This document shows positions 33,766 to 46,939 of a stretch of DNA of 64,000 bases, one piece after another (the stretch's first letter is position 1; each line of letters starts with the position of its first letter). This DNA is from Sarocladium kiliense (taxonomy: Eukaryota > Ascomycota > Sordariomycetes > Hypocreales > Sarocladiaceae). A program made the translations under genes and the position numbers. The notes under the pieces were generated by a model. That model was not told the origin of the DNA. It made no database searches and saw only the letters and a list, made by a program, of their open reading frames with translations. The stretch is taken from positions 620,001 through 684,000 of the forward strand of contig JAUZTG010000012.1 of the NCBI GenBank assembly GCA_030734395.1, in the 5' to 3' direction.

Positions 33766-34616
33766 AATGGGCACTTGATTTCGACGTCTAGGCAATTGCC
33801 CAGGCTATAGAAACCTGATTGGATGCTTAAGTATTGGAGGTTTTGCGCTGGGCGAAGGAAGAAATGAACCTGAGGGTCATCGTGCTAGCAAAGGGCCGAC
33901 TTATGGCCAAATAAGTGTCCTGACACCTGGTGGCCTGAGCAACTATGATCGCCTAGCTCTGGCTAAGAGGTCTTGGCTCCGGTACCCCACGACTGGTCCC
34001 GGATGTGATCTACAGTCACCAAACATCTTGTAAATGGAGCGAACCCGCCGGGGTGCTAAGAGCAAGACAGTAGAGTTATATCCTCGTCCGAGGGTTCCTC
34101 CGGTGGTCCTTGATCAGCGCCTGTTTTGACCCCACACAGTGCTGTTCCTAGTCTCGGCTCGGGTCCCTTTAGCCGAACCACACCAATACAGGACCTTAAG
34201 ATTGACAAGTGCTGTTCTAGGAGGTAGTATCGTCTTGGTTAGTTCTCTCGCGAAAACAGCCTTGACGATATCGAGACTTGGTACTCAAAAATGTGTGAAC
34301 CTGGGTATGTGGAAGTCATGCTAAGGAGAGATATTGTGAGAAAGAGTATACTATGCAACCATATAAAAGGTTGAACGTGTGGCCTTTGTACACCAGAGAG
34401 ATAATGCTGCAACTACTCCTAGACAGACAATTTACATATCATCAGCTCGTGGCCGGATAATCTCTTATAGATTCCATGTGTGTTGCTTCGGGCAATATTA
34501 TGGACATCATGTATTAGCATTGCTGTTCGAACCCCTGACTTCAGGTCAATAATCTCCGTTAAACTAGCTTTGCATGCCTCCAGGGCCTACTATCTGCCTC
34601 TTCATACAGGTCTGAC
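33766..34616. other. Intergenic, nothing recognised
   Basis: About 850 bp, upstream of the alginate-lyase-like gene and downstream of the GH39 gene. No ORF supported; it should contain the lyase promoter. Confidence 0.5.
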
Positions 34617-36536
34617 CTAGCTTGATCCGAGCTGGGTCAAGGTGATTAGTGTCCACGGTGCTAACTCCTCCTCGAAGAGTAGTTGCCCACTGTCATCTGC
34701 ATTCAGATAGCGCGTCTCTAATGACTCTGCGTAAGATATCAGTTCTCGCGTCACCGTACGGCCCAAAGTGTCCGGCGACCCCAAGCGTCTCCAGGCAGAA
34801 GCAGGATCACCTCTGCCGCCAGGAGCTAGCTTCTCCAGTCGAAATGCCTCTCGCGGTGGAAGACCCTCAAGAAAGAGCCTCTTGGTCAGGGATGTTCCCA
34901 CCTTGATGAGATCAATAGCCGCTTGTCGGTCCATATATGCCGGGGGAGGCGATGTCTTCACCTCTGAAGGGTAGTGCAGTAAAACAGCCTTGACCAATCC
35001 AGATTTCACGTCCCTTGTCACAATACCATGGTCATCGTGACGCTGCAAAACTTCACTCCCCAGATCTCGGAGAAGTCTGAAAGCGTGGAAAGCTGGCTTC
35101 GGAATACCTTGAAGATTAACAAGCCCGAATCCACCATCTAGGAGGGGTTTCGGAGTTAGTAATACTTTTGCACGATCTTAATAGGGAGAGCTTACGAAAA
35201 GGAGTCAATCCAGCGCCTTCTTCTTCAAAGACGTCTGTGAATGTCCAGTACGCAAGGGTGTCGACAAGGTTAAGAGAAGCGAGAACAGTGCGCGCAATGA
35301 AGATAGCAGCCGGAACCTCATCATGAGCATGGTCACGAGAGGATGGACTCGAGCTCCATTCGGTGAGATGGATTTCGGCCAAGGGATACGCGCTCTCGGA
35401 GACAATCTTGCGCAAGAGAGCCAGGTCTTTGGGAGTTGCTTGAAGGCCCCGTACCCGCTTGGACATGCTTCCAGTTGTATCCAGCGCCCAGTCAGTAGGA
35501 TAAGGGTGAGAGGACACGAAGTCCACTGGCAAGCCCCGGCTTGAGCACCATTCGAGGAAGTGCTCAACCCATACAGGTCGCCAGTTCAAGGAGTCGATAT
35601 CGCTGACCTAGATCAACAAGAGCATCAGTCAGCCCAGCGCCACTCAGTTCATGTCTGTTTCTGTGCAGGACAGTTGAGTCGGTTCACCGGAAAGACTTAC
35701 GTCCTTAAGCTTCTTCTGAACTTCCATGTCCTCAAGCTCGTCATCAAAGCGGCTGTCCGGCACAAAGTTGCTTGTAGCAGGACCTCCGACTCTTAGATAC
35801 TCATCGATGCTCTTCACAGCCTTAACAGTGGCATCGTAGAGCTCGTAGTACTGCGACCTGGTGCCTTTGAAGAATGGATGAAGATTTGGCTATTTGTGCA
35901 GAACCAAGCCCCGCGGTTAGCCTGCGTCTCACTACCGTACCAGGTGAACAAATGTATGGAAATGGCAGACTACCAGACACAATTTACTTACCTCATTCCA
36001 ACACTCGAAATACCAAGTGCGGACCTCCTCGAGGCCGTATCGAGTAACCCAGTGTCTAACTGTAGCCTCGACCAGATTGTACCAGAAACTCATCTGCTTG
36101 GGAGGGCTTGCATGCCCCTTCCACCAGAAAACCTGTTGCCAAGTTGTCAGTGTCGATGGATGAATTATACCGAAACCACCCAAGTCTCGATTGAGGAACA
36201 TACCGTCTCCGTGACGGTCGCAATGAGAGAGGGGCAAAAGCCAAACTCCACGAATGGTCGCACTCCCAGATCCAACATGCTATCGAAGAGCGCATCAATG
36301 TGCTGGAAGTTATATACATGTTTTCCGTTCACCTCGGCCACGACGTGCATATCATCGTGATAGAGACCATGGAAACGAACATAGCGGAAGCCACACGCCG
36401 AGCTCACAAGCTTTAGGTGGCTCTGCCAGTCGGCGCGAAGGCCCTCATTGGCTCTGCCAGCACCAACGACTGTGGACCAAAAGGTGCTGAGCGTTTCAAC
36501 CGGCGCAGCCTTCACGGAGACCTGGAAGCCTGCCAT
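34617..36536 (-). CDS. GH39-family glycosidase (beta-xylosidase-like), probably intracellular
   Basis: Five exons: 36204-36536, 35992-36132, 35701-35889, 35196-35607 and 34617-35137, giving 531 aa. Introns are 71, 102, 93 and 58 bp; the second one splits WNE|PNLHPFFKGT, the diagnostic acid/base motif (Glu158, last residue of exon 2). Other GH39 features: FRYVRFHGLYHDDM near the N-terminus, FDSMLDLGVRPFVEFGFCP, and a nucleophile candidate in AEIHLTEWSSSPSSRD. The start MAGFQVSV lacks a signal peptide, so the enzyme probably acts inside the cell on imported oligosaccharides. Known GH39 members are beta-xylosidases, iduronidases and related exo-enzymes. In this locus it may remove neutral sugars from lyase products. 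The family call is firm, the substrate open. Confidence 0.87.
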
Positions 36537-37505
36537 GATGAACGAATGAAGGTGGCAGGCGGAGGATGAACAGACAGGGGTTCTTGGGTCTTGTAAGAGG
36601 ATTAAAACCTGGAAAAGAGAGAAAGAGCTGACAATACAAAACTGAATGCTTGAGTGCCCGGCTATCCCAACGGTATGATCCTGACTTGTCTTTATTCCCA
36701 CCATCTCGCATCTTATTCATTCGACGGCTAGATTACTTACAGTCCCTCCGTCGGACGACTCCCGAAAGTTTCTCCGCTCGTAGCGCCTTTTCTTGCTATG
36801 AGTGTGGGGATCACGTGCAGGTACCATTTGGGAGATTAAAAGACTCGCCGAGACGTCGGAAAGGAAAAGAAAACAAATAGAGTGAAGTGCGATCTTGAAT
36901 ATTTGTCATAGATACGTTCATGGGAGCTTAGGAAACACAAAACTACACTCAGGTCATGATCTTGGCTAAGGCAGTGGCTGTTCTGAAGGCCCACGAATAT
37001 GGATATGAGCAATGACAGCACCCGGATGGCAAGAAGAGCGTCGAACTGAGTCCAGTAACTATGCAACGGCTAGAATAGTTATCGCTTTACCTGATGAGAA
37101 ACATATTGAATTAGCTTGCTCTGGACTATAGCCCAGACCTATCGTGATTTGCGTGTATATTTCCATGCAATTGAAGAGATCGAGTAAGAGCAACGCTCAA
37201 GACTTGTGTGAAGTCTCCTGTGTGACCCTGCACAGTTTCTGGATTAGGCAAGATGTGAAGGAGAATAAGCTTGCAACATGAACTATGAAGGGACTCAAGC
37301 CTTCCTTATTCACAAAACAGCCCAGTTTCACACGCTCGATGCGGACAAGGAGACTTTATCTCTGGGACAAAGCGCATGAAAGTAGTTGAACGCTAATCAT
37401 CGGGCATTGAGAGTTTCACGAATATTCAGGCTTTTATCAATATAGCTGAGTTGAGCAACAAATGTGCCCACTGATGTTCGACTGGCGCAACAGGAAGGAC
37501 CACCC
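36537..37505. other. Intergenic, nothing recognised
   Basis: About 970 bp with no supported ORF, upstream of GH39 and downstream of the PL20 gene. Confidence 0.5.
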
Positions 37506-38376
37506 TTAAGGGGCTACAACCTCGTAGCCGTCGGTTTGGCCATCATCAATGACATACCAGCTAATGTTATCAAAATAGATGGTGCGTGTTCCACCGTCGT
37601 AGAGGCTAGTGTCTGGTTTGTTGCGTACCAGTTAGTCATTGTTCTCCAAAGGTAGTCACTTCCATAGAGAAACTTGGACAAAGAGGGGTGGGGGGTCTGA
37701 ATAGACCTGAGCACATACCAGCATTGTATTGGCCATTCTTGAATCCAACGCCGTTGGTCATCTTGCCATCACTAGTCCAAGCGCTGTCGAATCCCAAGTT
37801 GATGTTCTGGGCATTGTAAATGATCTTGCCGTCCCAGTAGACCGTGTAGTGGCCGTCTTGAGCATTGCTGAAGCGAGCATTGATGACAACATCGTGCCAA
37901 TCACCAAGGCTGATGCTGTCAACAATGGTCTTCGTTGTCAACGCACTACCACTAGTGACACAAGCATAGCGATGATCCACCTGCAGACTTGTGCCTACAA
38001 CATCAAGTGTACCACACCAGCTGCTGCAGCCCCCGAAGCAGAATTGTTGCGCTACAATGGATTGTTTGTTTGTGGGATAGTCTGCAGGGAGGCTCAAGCT
38101 GAAGCCGTGCCAAAGCTCGCGTTGAACAGGTTTCGTATCCGCACAGAGTTCAATGCCGCGATCCGCACGTGTACCATCGTAGCCAGCCTCACCAAACCAG
38201 GTCTCGACTTCTTGATTCACAACTTTGGCATACGATGGACGCTTGTACGTACACTCGTAGAACGGGTCGAGGGAATCACCGGAATCGAAGTTCGAAGCAG
38301 CGAGAGTAGGGAGCTGGGCATTGCTCTGAGAGACAAAGGCCAGGACAGTTGTTAAAATAGTAGATAAAGACGGCAT
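37506..38376 (-). CDS. Secreted polysaccharide lyase, PL20 (glucuronan lyase) type
   Basis: Two exons, 37719-38376 and 37506-37612, encode 254 aa; the 106-bp intron uses acceptor AAACCAG and rejoins QYNA to DTSLYDGGTRTIYFDN. The choice of this AG over a nearby CTAG is decided by frame. The start MPSLSTILTTVLAF gives a signal peptide; a second ATG seven codons upstream is possible. Jelly-roll lyase motifs: ELWHGFSLSLPADYPTNKQSIVAQQF, cysteine cluster CFGGCSSWCG, QVDHRYAC, WHDVVINARFS, YTVYWDGKIIYN and GVGFKNGQYNA. The family PL20 is known for endo-beta-1,4-glucuronan lyase in Trichoderma. It would cut a glucuronic-acid backbone outside the cell, producing unsaturated ends that the GH88 in this locus could remove. 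Confidence 0.85.
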
Positions 38377-39520
38377 GATGGTGATATCTTTGAACATGAC
38401 GCTTATGAGTGTAGTCCTGGGGGAACAATGATGAGATGAGGACAAGTTTCAGATCTCCAGAACCCTGAAAGGGGCACACGGTTGAATTTATAGACCTATG
38501 CCGAATACATTGCATAGCTGTTTTGATTACTCCTGTTTGAAGGTATGTGATCTCCAGTATATAGTGGGTCACCTCATATAAGTTTCACTACTCTGAGCGC
38601 GACTATAGATTTGAGTTTGCCAGTTCATATGTCTCATTGGTTTATATAAGAGTAGAAGGCATAATAAGCTAAATCAGCTAATAAATTAAGAAGAGTTTTT
38701 AAAGTACTTAATTATAATCTATTTTTAAAAAACTAGAAAATATTCTTTAATTATATTTTATATTTAATAATAATAAGTTAATATATCTTTAATAAGTTTA
38801 TAAAATCTTTTTACTTGAAGTTAATATTTTAAATTATTATAATTATAAACTTCAAAGAAATTAAAATATAATATATATAATAAACTTTTAAAATAAAATA
38901 AAATAAAATAAAATAAAAGTTTTTTTTTAGGATTTAAAAGAAATATTAAGGATTATAAAATAGAGTAGGAATTATTATTAAAGCTCATATAATTCAGGGG
39001 CTAACCTTTTTAACTAGTTGATTTTTTAAGTACTTTATATGCTGCTTACTAGTTGCTTAAGTATCCCGTACTCTTATTATGATCACCTGGATTCGCTCTC
39101 CCTGCCTCTGCCTCGCTATGAACACATTACTATCCTCGCATCATCATATGACCTTCTCAGTACTCGGATTTTCTCTCGGACTCTGATGATCATTTTGCAC
39201 CCCGGTTTGCGGGGTTGCGGGGACATGTTAAGGCAGTTCCTCTTGAGACTTTGGACACTGAACTAGGATTCCCCGCACATTCGTACAGAAGTGGGCTAGC
39301 TCCGGTCGGTCCTGTGCGGGCGGACTCTTGCATTGCGGAAGGGGTCCGACAGTACATGGCGAGGACTAGGTCGGTAGAGCAAGGTCATGTCATTTCGATT
39401 TCTCAGAAAGATGGCCCGCAGCAGAGGACTTGAGGCATCAGTTAGACCTTGCCAAATACAAATACCAGATGTGTTCTATCTGTTCCTCCCCAAGCAGCAC
39501 GCGTGGTTCGAATCGTAATT
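38377..39520. other. Intergenic with AT-rich island
   Basis: The divergent region between the PL20 and DUF5703 genes. Its middle (about 38640-39040) is an AT-rich island described separately; the flanks are of normal composition and hold no supported ORF. Confidence 0.6.
38640..39040. repeat. AT-rich island, possible RIP-degraded DNA
   Basis: About 400 bp made almost entirely of A and T, with abrupt edges, no ORF, and a run of six AAAAT-type units near 38890-38919. In Pezizomycotina such blocks commonly derive from transposons mutated by RIP. No element can be identified in it. Confidence 0.65.
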
Positions 39521-42043
39521 ATGAAACTGTTTATCTACTCCGAAATGCGAGCCACCGGGACTTTGGCCCTTTGGTTGGTCCATCTGCAACTAGCGCTTGC
39601 TGTCCGGCTCCCTTCATCCTATGATGTGTCTTGGACTTCGCAGAGTGCACATTCGGCGGGTTCCATGCCCCTTGGCGGGGGTGACATTGGTCTCAATGCT
39701 TGGGCAGAGAATGGTAACCCCTCCGTTTTCGCATTCTAAGCCTTTTCCATTTTTTCACTAACCTTCCCTAGGTGATATAATGTTCTACATCCAGAAAAGC
39801 GGTACCTTCGACGAGAACAACTCCATGCCCAAGCTTGGTCGCGTCCGACTTACCCTCAATCCCAACCCTTTCGAATCCGGAGCGTTTGAGCAACGATTAC
39901 TTATCAATGATGGTTACGTTCGATTCACGGGCAACGATAACACAACTGTGATCCTCTGGGTTGATGTCTTCAATCCCGTCATTCATGTGGAGATTGTCAG
40001 CCCTAAGAAGATCTCACTGAGCGCTCTGTACGAGAACTGGAGATATGAGGATTATACAATTCGCACAGGGGAACAAGGTAAGAGAGCACTTACCACCGAA
40101 TCCGTGAAAGAACCTTCCTTGTCTTTTGGGTCTATAAAAGCGTCATCATTGGGACTTCAGCTAATCTTGACGACCTCGTCGTTGCAGCCCAGTCATCGTG
40201 GGGAGTCGGCACTAACGCAGCCATCCCAAAGATAACCTCCTACGCTGACAATATCTCCTTCGATAAAGGAGGGGTTCTCATGTATCACCGCAATGAAAAG
40301 CAACCTCTCTGGGACTTCCAGCTCGAGCAGCAAAAGCTCACCGACTTCGCTGACCAACTTTATAATCCTATGCATAATAACGAGTTTGGCTTATGGATGC
40401 ACTCGCCACAGCTCAAGCCTGGAAAATTGCTTAGTGGCTCTTATGTCAACACGACATATAAGGCCTGGTCGCTGACCTCCTCTTCTCGCAAATACAAGTC
40501 GTTCAATGTAGCGATTGCTCTACACCAAGAGCACGCAAATAACCACGACCAGTGGGTAAAGGGCTTGAACGTTGTTAAGAAGGCCATGAAGAACACGCAA
40601 CAAAAGTCTATCGACTGGTGGCATCAGTACTGGGACAGATCGTACATTATCATTAACGAGGACGCCGGGGCAGATGATCCTGGCTTTCAAGTCGGCAAGA
40701 ATTATCAGCTTTGGAGGCACATGATGGGGTGCAACGCGTACTCAGAATGGCCGACCAAGTTCAACGGTGGTATTCATACCTTTGACCCGTTCTTCACAAA
40801 CAAACAAATGCCCTTCACCCCAGACTACAGACGCTGGGGTGGTGGCACCTTCACGGTTCAGAACCAGAGGCTTTTGTATTGGCCGCTGCTCAAATCGGGC
40901 GATTTTGACGTGATGAAGTCGCAGTTTGACTTCTATAAACGCATCACGCCCAATGCCTTGTTCATAGGACAGCAGTTCTTCGATGTCAACGCCACTCACT
41001 TCACCGAACAAATCGATAATAATGGATTGCCAAACGTATATGAGTATGACGGCAACACATATCGATTCAACAAGACTCGCCCGTCGGACTTCCCTGTTGC
41101 CGAGCCTTGGAGCTCCTGGCTTGTATTTCTTCAAGACACAGCCAACGAGATCGCCGACATGATCCTACTTGCGAACTTGTACAGTGGCTTCGATGTGCGA
41201 CCATACCTTCCGTTCATCGAGCACCAGCTTGCTTGGTTTGATCAATTCTATCAAAAGCAACTTTTGAAGACCGACGTTTTCCCTCTCACCGGTGTTAATG
41301 GTGATCAGAAGCTTGCGATTTACCCAGCAGCTGGTGCTGAGACATATCTTGGCGCCTATAACCCGGCTTCAACTGTGTCAGGACTTCGCAAGCTCATCAA
41401 AGACATCCTCGAGGTGGGTGAGTTTGAGATTCAAAATCAGGACTATTACGAGGGTTACCTCAAGCGGATTCCTGATACGCCTTTGCGGACCCAACAGGGA
41501 AAGACAACCATTGCTCCTGCGCAAGCCTACTCACGCATCCGCAATTCAGAGATACCCCAACTTTACCCTGTTTTCCCATGGGGTGAGTACGGCCTAGGAC
41601 TGCCCAACCTGACGACGGCTCTCGATACCTGGAAGTACGACCAAGATGTGCAAGGCTTCAAACAGAACTATGGCTGGAAACAAGGCAACATCTGGATGGC
41701 TCGAATGGGGGTGACCAAGGACGCAACTGCCATGACCGAGGAGCGGCTTGCTGACAGTATAACCTTTCGTTATCCTGTTTTCAAAGGCCCTAACTTTGAC
41801 TGGGTGCCGGATATGAACCACTACGGTTCGAGCGCTATCGGCCTACAGGAACAGCTGATGCAAACCACAGTTGGAGATAGTATCCGCCTGCTCGGTGCCT
41901 GGCCCGATCAATGGAATGGCCGTTTCAAGCTTTGGGCCCCTGGAAACACCACCGTTTCTGGCACGATCACAGCAGCCGAGGTCATTGACTTGGTAGTCGA
42001 ACCGAAGAGCCGAGCCAATGATGTCGTTTACAAGGACGAATGA
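39521..42043 (+). CDS. Secreted DUF5703-family protein (putative glycosidase)
   Basis: Three exons, 39521-39713, 39772-40077 and 40188-42043, encode 784 aa (776 from a second ATG at 39545, which begins a cleaner signal peptide, MRATGTLALWLVHLQLALA). Introns: 58 bp (GTAACC...CCCTAG) and 110 bp (GTAAGA...TTGCAG). The N-terminal module shows the DUF5703 pattern: YDVSWTSQSAHSAGSMPLGGGDIGLNAW, DIMFYIQKSGTFDENN, LGRVRLTLNP and ILWVDVFNPVIHVEI. The C-terminal part (DWWHQYWDRSYI, RHMMGCNAYSEWPTKFNGG, AAGAETYLGAYNPAS) resembles (alpha/alpha)6 toroid glycosidases such as GH95-type enzymes. Activity is uncharacterised for this family as far as I know. Its position among lyases and glycosidases suggests side-chain removal. 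Confidence 0.8.
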
Positions 42044-42525
42044 CTGGACACAGAGGACAAGCGTGAGACGTTATCGACTAGACAACGCCATCTACCTAGA
42101 ATATGAGTAGTTTCATTATAATCTGCATTCTCGCTGCTCTCTCTAAAAGCAACTTATTACTCTTCTCCTAATATACGTGCCCTTCGCAGACAATACCAAA
42201 CCAAATCCTAATGTCACACACAATGAGGTTTATAGAAGCGCATGCGGACGCGAGATCCACACCGAGGTCTTGGTTCAAGCCTTCCAGGTTTCTTGGTCTC
42301 AGTCAGATTCTGTTACTTTTCCTCCATGGCAGATACAGTATTTCCTACTACTATTACGCAACCTGAATTTACCAGCTCGAAGCCCTTGTGCGATAGTGAG
42401 GGGATGAAGTGAAAACTGCATCGCAAAGTATATCATTCACTACCTAATCCCCGCTTCTTCTCTCCAGAAGACATAACCACGGCAGAGGTCGGAATATTCA
42501 GCAGCACACAGCCCCAAACCGGTCA
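42044..42525. other. Intergenic between convergent genes
   Basis: About 480 bp between the 3' ends of the DUF5703 and GH35 genes. No supported ORF. Confidence 0.55.
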
Positions 42526-45500
42526 TTACAGAAATCCCTTTCGCTCAGACGCCTTATGGCTTGGCATAGGATTCTTGCGAAATTTCGGACCGCCATAGTC
42601 GATCTTGGCGTCGATGTTCAAGGAAAGCGATGAGATAGATGCACCTCCACTGCTCAATGACCACAGAGCAATCGCTAGGGTGTTTTGACCCTTGAGATCA
42701 AGGATGGAGGGTGGAATCGGGAATCGCGTCTGAGGGCCAAGGGTCGACGAGTAGCGACCAAACTGGTAACCATTGACGTAAATGACTGCGCGGTAAGCAG
42801 CGGACTTGGGTGCAATGCTGGGTAATTGAATCGAGATGGGGTAGTCAACGTTGTCGGGAACCTTAAGATCAAAGGTAGTCCTGTAGAACTTGACACCGGC
42901 CCCCTCAATGCCATCAAAGGGGCTCGACCTCTCCCACTTTGCGTCGGGGAACCTGGGTAAGTGCCATCCAACCCGCTCACCGTATAATCCGCCCTCGTTG
43001 AAGGGGCCGCGGGTCTGGTCAATGTACTAGAGGCAATATTAGTGAGAAATTCGAATGTTTGCAGCTCCATTCGACCTGAGCAAACTCACATCTTCACCAC
43101 CAAGGTTGCCTTGAACCTTCCAGGTAGCGTCCGTGTGCTTGATGAGGGTGCCATCTGAAGTCGTAAAATTGTACCCGAAGATGCCTCGAGGATCTTTATA
43201 AAGCTCCTTGTTCGCAGTCCAGCTCATAGCATAGCCCATATGATCCTGAAGAATAGTGATGACATGCTCTTCGCCCTCCTTCCATTCCGAAGCCAGATCG
43301 AACACTGCAGCATTGTTGCCGTTGTTCTTAGCGCCGTTGAAGGAGTTGATGAGCCGTCCATTATCAAATGCGCTGTAAGCAAAGCCCTTGCCTCCATAAA
43401 CGTTGAGAGAGAGCTTAGTCTCGCCGCCTAACGCCTTGAAGTGTCCTCTCCAAAGGATATGGCCAGTATGGTACCCATAGTCTCCACTGTAGAGGCTGAC
43501 AGGCGTCTCAGGCGTGTTGGGGTTAGTGGTGTTCGTGATGTTGGCTTCCACCCACCTCGAGTCGTCATATTTCTCGGACAGCTCAGGGAGCGAATCAGCT
43601 GCCTTCCAGGTCAAAGTCTGCAAGTCGGGCAGACTGACCTCTGGGAGCATGGGCTCGACAGTGGCAGTCTTGGTGCCGTACTTCGTAGAAGCAACACTGA
43701 GTCTCCTACCGTTGAAAGTGAAACCACGGGCTGCCTTAGGGGCTACAAACTCGAATTTAGTTGTGGAGTTCAGATCGCCAACGACCTTGAAAGTTCTACC
43801 ATCCGTCTTCGCACTCCTGATGGCGTAACCGCCAAAGACAAGCGCGTTATTCTCAAGATCAGGCCAGGTAAGATATGCAGTTTCGCGATCTTGAGAAGGT
43901 CAGCCTCTGGAGACAGTATTCAGAAGTATGAGAATCTTACCCAGGATATAAAGTAGAAGATCGTCACCGACCTTCACAGCCGATTTGCCCATAGTTTGGT
44001 AGTTCAAGACGATGGTATGCTGCGACTCATCTCTGGCCTCGATGCGGGAGATGTTGAACGACCTAGTGAGATCGTTGTCGCCGAAGACCGTATATGACGC
44101 GCTCTTTGGAGTAATGATGGACGTTTCATGGGTCTGTCCGTGGTCACCGTACAGAACGACCACAGTGACACCATCGATTACAAGTCTTGGTTGATGATTA
44201 GCAATTCTGAGTCAAAGGGTACTGAGATTGTTCTCCGAGGATAAGGGGGCACGAACGAGGTAAAGACTTCAGCCGAGGAATAGAGCAACGAGTAGTTACC
44301 GACCTGATAATCAACGACATGAACCTTCGTGTCACGGCCATAAAGCGACAGCTTCCCGCCAAGCTGTGGCACCTTGACGTCCCCATGTGACGTGGGAAGA
44401 TTGAGGGTGTATTCGGTCTCTCCCGTATACGAAGCATCCGTATGTCTAGTGAAGAAGAACTTGGTCTTTCTCCCTTCTACATCAAGACTCATTGTCACCG
44501 TCAGGTTCCTCGGGGATGAGTCAACGTAGGCATTGATGTTTTCATCGATGTTCTGGGGGAACGCGGTCAGAAACGCTGGAGAGGTCCGGAGAAACTGAGC
44601 ATGAGTTTTGGCCTCGTAGTACTTGGAACGCAGCATGCGTTCCTCGGTAACCATAGCACCAAAGTCGTAGGACGTATAGCAATCCGGGCTAGCAAGGTTT
44701 CCTAATGTGTTCAGACCTAGTCAGTAATGAAGATCCTGGAGAAGACGCAACTGCCACAGAAGAGAGTTGCTGCTCACCCCAGTTGGTACCACCCCAGGCC
44801 ATGTAAATACTGAAGATTGTTGTAGCCATGGCGTACTTATTCTTGAAGAACACTAGCACTGCCATTAGATAACGAGAATTATCGACGCCTTCTTAGGGGA
44901 GAACTAACTTTTCTGGAAATCAACACTTCCCAGCTCACTGCAATAGCCTGCATCGCCCCTGAATTGGGTTTAGAGCAAGTTACAACATCATAATAAATAG
45001 CACCCGCATACTGATATGCACGAGAGTATTTGACTCACCAGCTCTGCTTGAAACCTCCCTCAAACTCATAGATTGCCATTGGCTGCCCGCGATTGAACTT
45101 CTCGGATAGGTGCTCTGACCAGTGGAATCTGGAGGGTGTTAATCGGCCGAATGATGAGGTTGATGGATAAAGATTCAGATCGTTTTAGACATACTGTTTG
45201 ATGGCATCGGCAGGCCAGCGGTCTGGCCCGGGGCAGACTGTCGAAGTGGCCGGATACTCGTCGTAACCCCATATCTCAACATTATCAATGAGGTAGTTCT
45301 CTAACTTGAGGTTCATGCCACCATTATGTGTTGTGGGGACTGTAATGCCAGCATCAATTGCAGCTTGCTTGAGGAGCCTGCCGTACTCCTTATCCTCGCC
45401 GCCAGGGGCTTCGTCATACTCGTTCTCTAGCTATTGAGAATGGAAGATCAGCACTCATCGAGCTGAAAAGCAGGAACCGATTCAATGGTCGGCAACAGCA

Positions 45501-46345
45501 GCGATAACCGCATTATGGACTACTAACCTGAAGAGCAATGACCGGACCGCCCCGATCGATCTGATTGCGGGCAGTGATTTCAAACGCCTTGGAGAGATAA
45601 GGCAACCATGCTTCGGTGTACACCTCCCTCGAGTTACGGGCAGGTCCTGGAATTCGTTGCAGCCAGCCAGGAAAGCCCCCAGCTAAGGATTGTCAGCTCA
45701 TACTGGTAACGTGGAGAAGACAAGGGGAGAGCAGTGATTTCTGTGGCATTGACTGCAAACTTGGCCCCATGGTGGCAAGACTCACAGGAGACCTCGGCGT
45801 TGATATAAGGACCGGGCCTGGATATAACCCAAACTCCAGCTTCCTTGGCGGCATCGAAAAAGGCCTGGGGGTCACGGAAACCATCCCAGTTGAAGTCGCC
45901 GCGTCGATGCTCAATCATCCCCCAGAAAAAGTAAGTCGAGACTGTGTTGAACCCAGCAGCTTTCAGCTTCTGAAGTACTTCAACCCAAGAGGAGTATCCA
46001 GGGTACCTAATATTGGTCATCAGTCGAATTGCAACGATGAGTCTTGCCTTCACAGAAGTTACGGTACCTGAAGGCATGAACCTCGGCCGAATAGATCATG
46101 ACACGTTTACCATCAATCATGAGGGAATGATCGTCCCATGTTACCTATATTACAGGTGAGTTAGTGTGAGTCTGTAGACATCATTTCGAACCAGATAGGA
46201 GTGTTGAAGATCTAGACAAACTTACAATGGACGAATTGATGGATCGTTCCTCGACCGCGACCTGGGGAATGGCACTAGCGCCATGGCTCCCGACGAGGAG
46301 GACAGCCTCTAAGGCGAGCGTTAAGCTCGCGATCACAGAAAGCAT
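42526..46345 (-). CDS. Secreted GH35 beta-galactosidase, 12 exons
   Basis: Exons: 46226-46345, 46068-46144, 45786-46006, 45528-45682, 45195-45430, 45039-45128, 44958-44909 (50 bp), 44778-44852, 44257-44701, 43941-44185, 43090-43889 and 42526-43026. Total 1004 aa, matching the usual length of fungal GH35 (LacA type). Signal peptide: MLSVIASLTLALEAVLLVGSHGASA. Catalytic motifs: STYFFWGMIE, VISRPGPYINAE, IALQLENEYDE (acid/base) and MAIYEFEGG (nucleophile), plus IYMAWGGTNWGN. C-terminal beta-domains follow, ending in a galactose-binding-like module (AAYRAVIYVNGYQFGRY). All splice phases are consistent; the intron at 44186-44256 has an unusual GTTCGT donor. It hydrolyses terminal beta-galactosyl residues outside the cell. 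In the locus it may strip galactose from an acidic polysaccharide. Confidence 0.9.
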
Positions 46346-46939
46346 ACTGGCTGATTTACTCGATGTCTCAAGCTGCCGGGGTCCTAACGAAGGGGCCGGT
46401 AACCGGTGGAGTCTTATACTATATAGCAAGAGTTGTGCTGTATTATCTCATTCCGTACGACTTTTCATTGATCTTCGAGTGATGTCCACGAAACCAGTAT
46501 CCACGAAACCAAGGAATCTCTTCTCGGAGCCTGGGCCCTTGAGATTCGCCGACCGAAAAGCACCAGTCTGTCGTGTGCGAGTCACAGTGGGGCAGGCATA
46601 ATGATACCCCGGCAGTACTTGCTAGGAAGTTGAGGTTAAAGGCCGGGGCCCCGCGGCCTCGCTTACAGGATGCACTAATGAACTCCATCATCAGCAAGTC
46701 AAGTTAGGGTCAACTCAGTCCGGCAGCTTCATTGTTTTCCTAGCTTGCTTTCCGAGGCGGACCTGGAGTGGCTGGCTTCCCCACGACCCTACCCACTCCC
46801 CCAGCAGGGTAGAATCAGAATTGATGACTCCCCGCATCTTGTTCCTGCTTGAGAGATTTCTCGAAGATCCCATCGAGCTGGCACTGTGGAGGAGTTTCCG
46901 CCAAATTTCAGGTTTGTTTGCAAACTTCTTGGGTTTATC

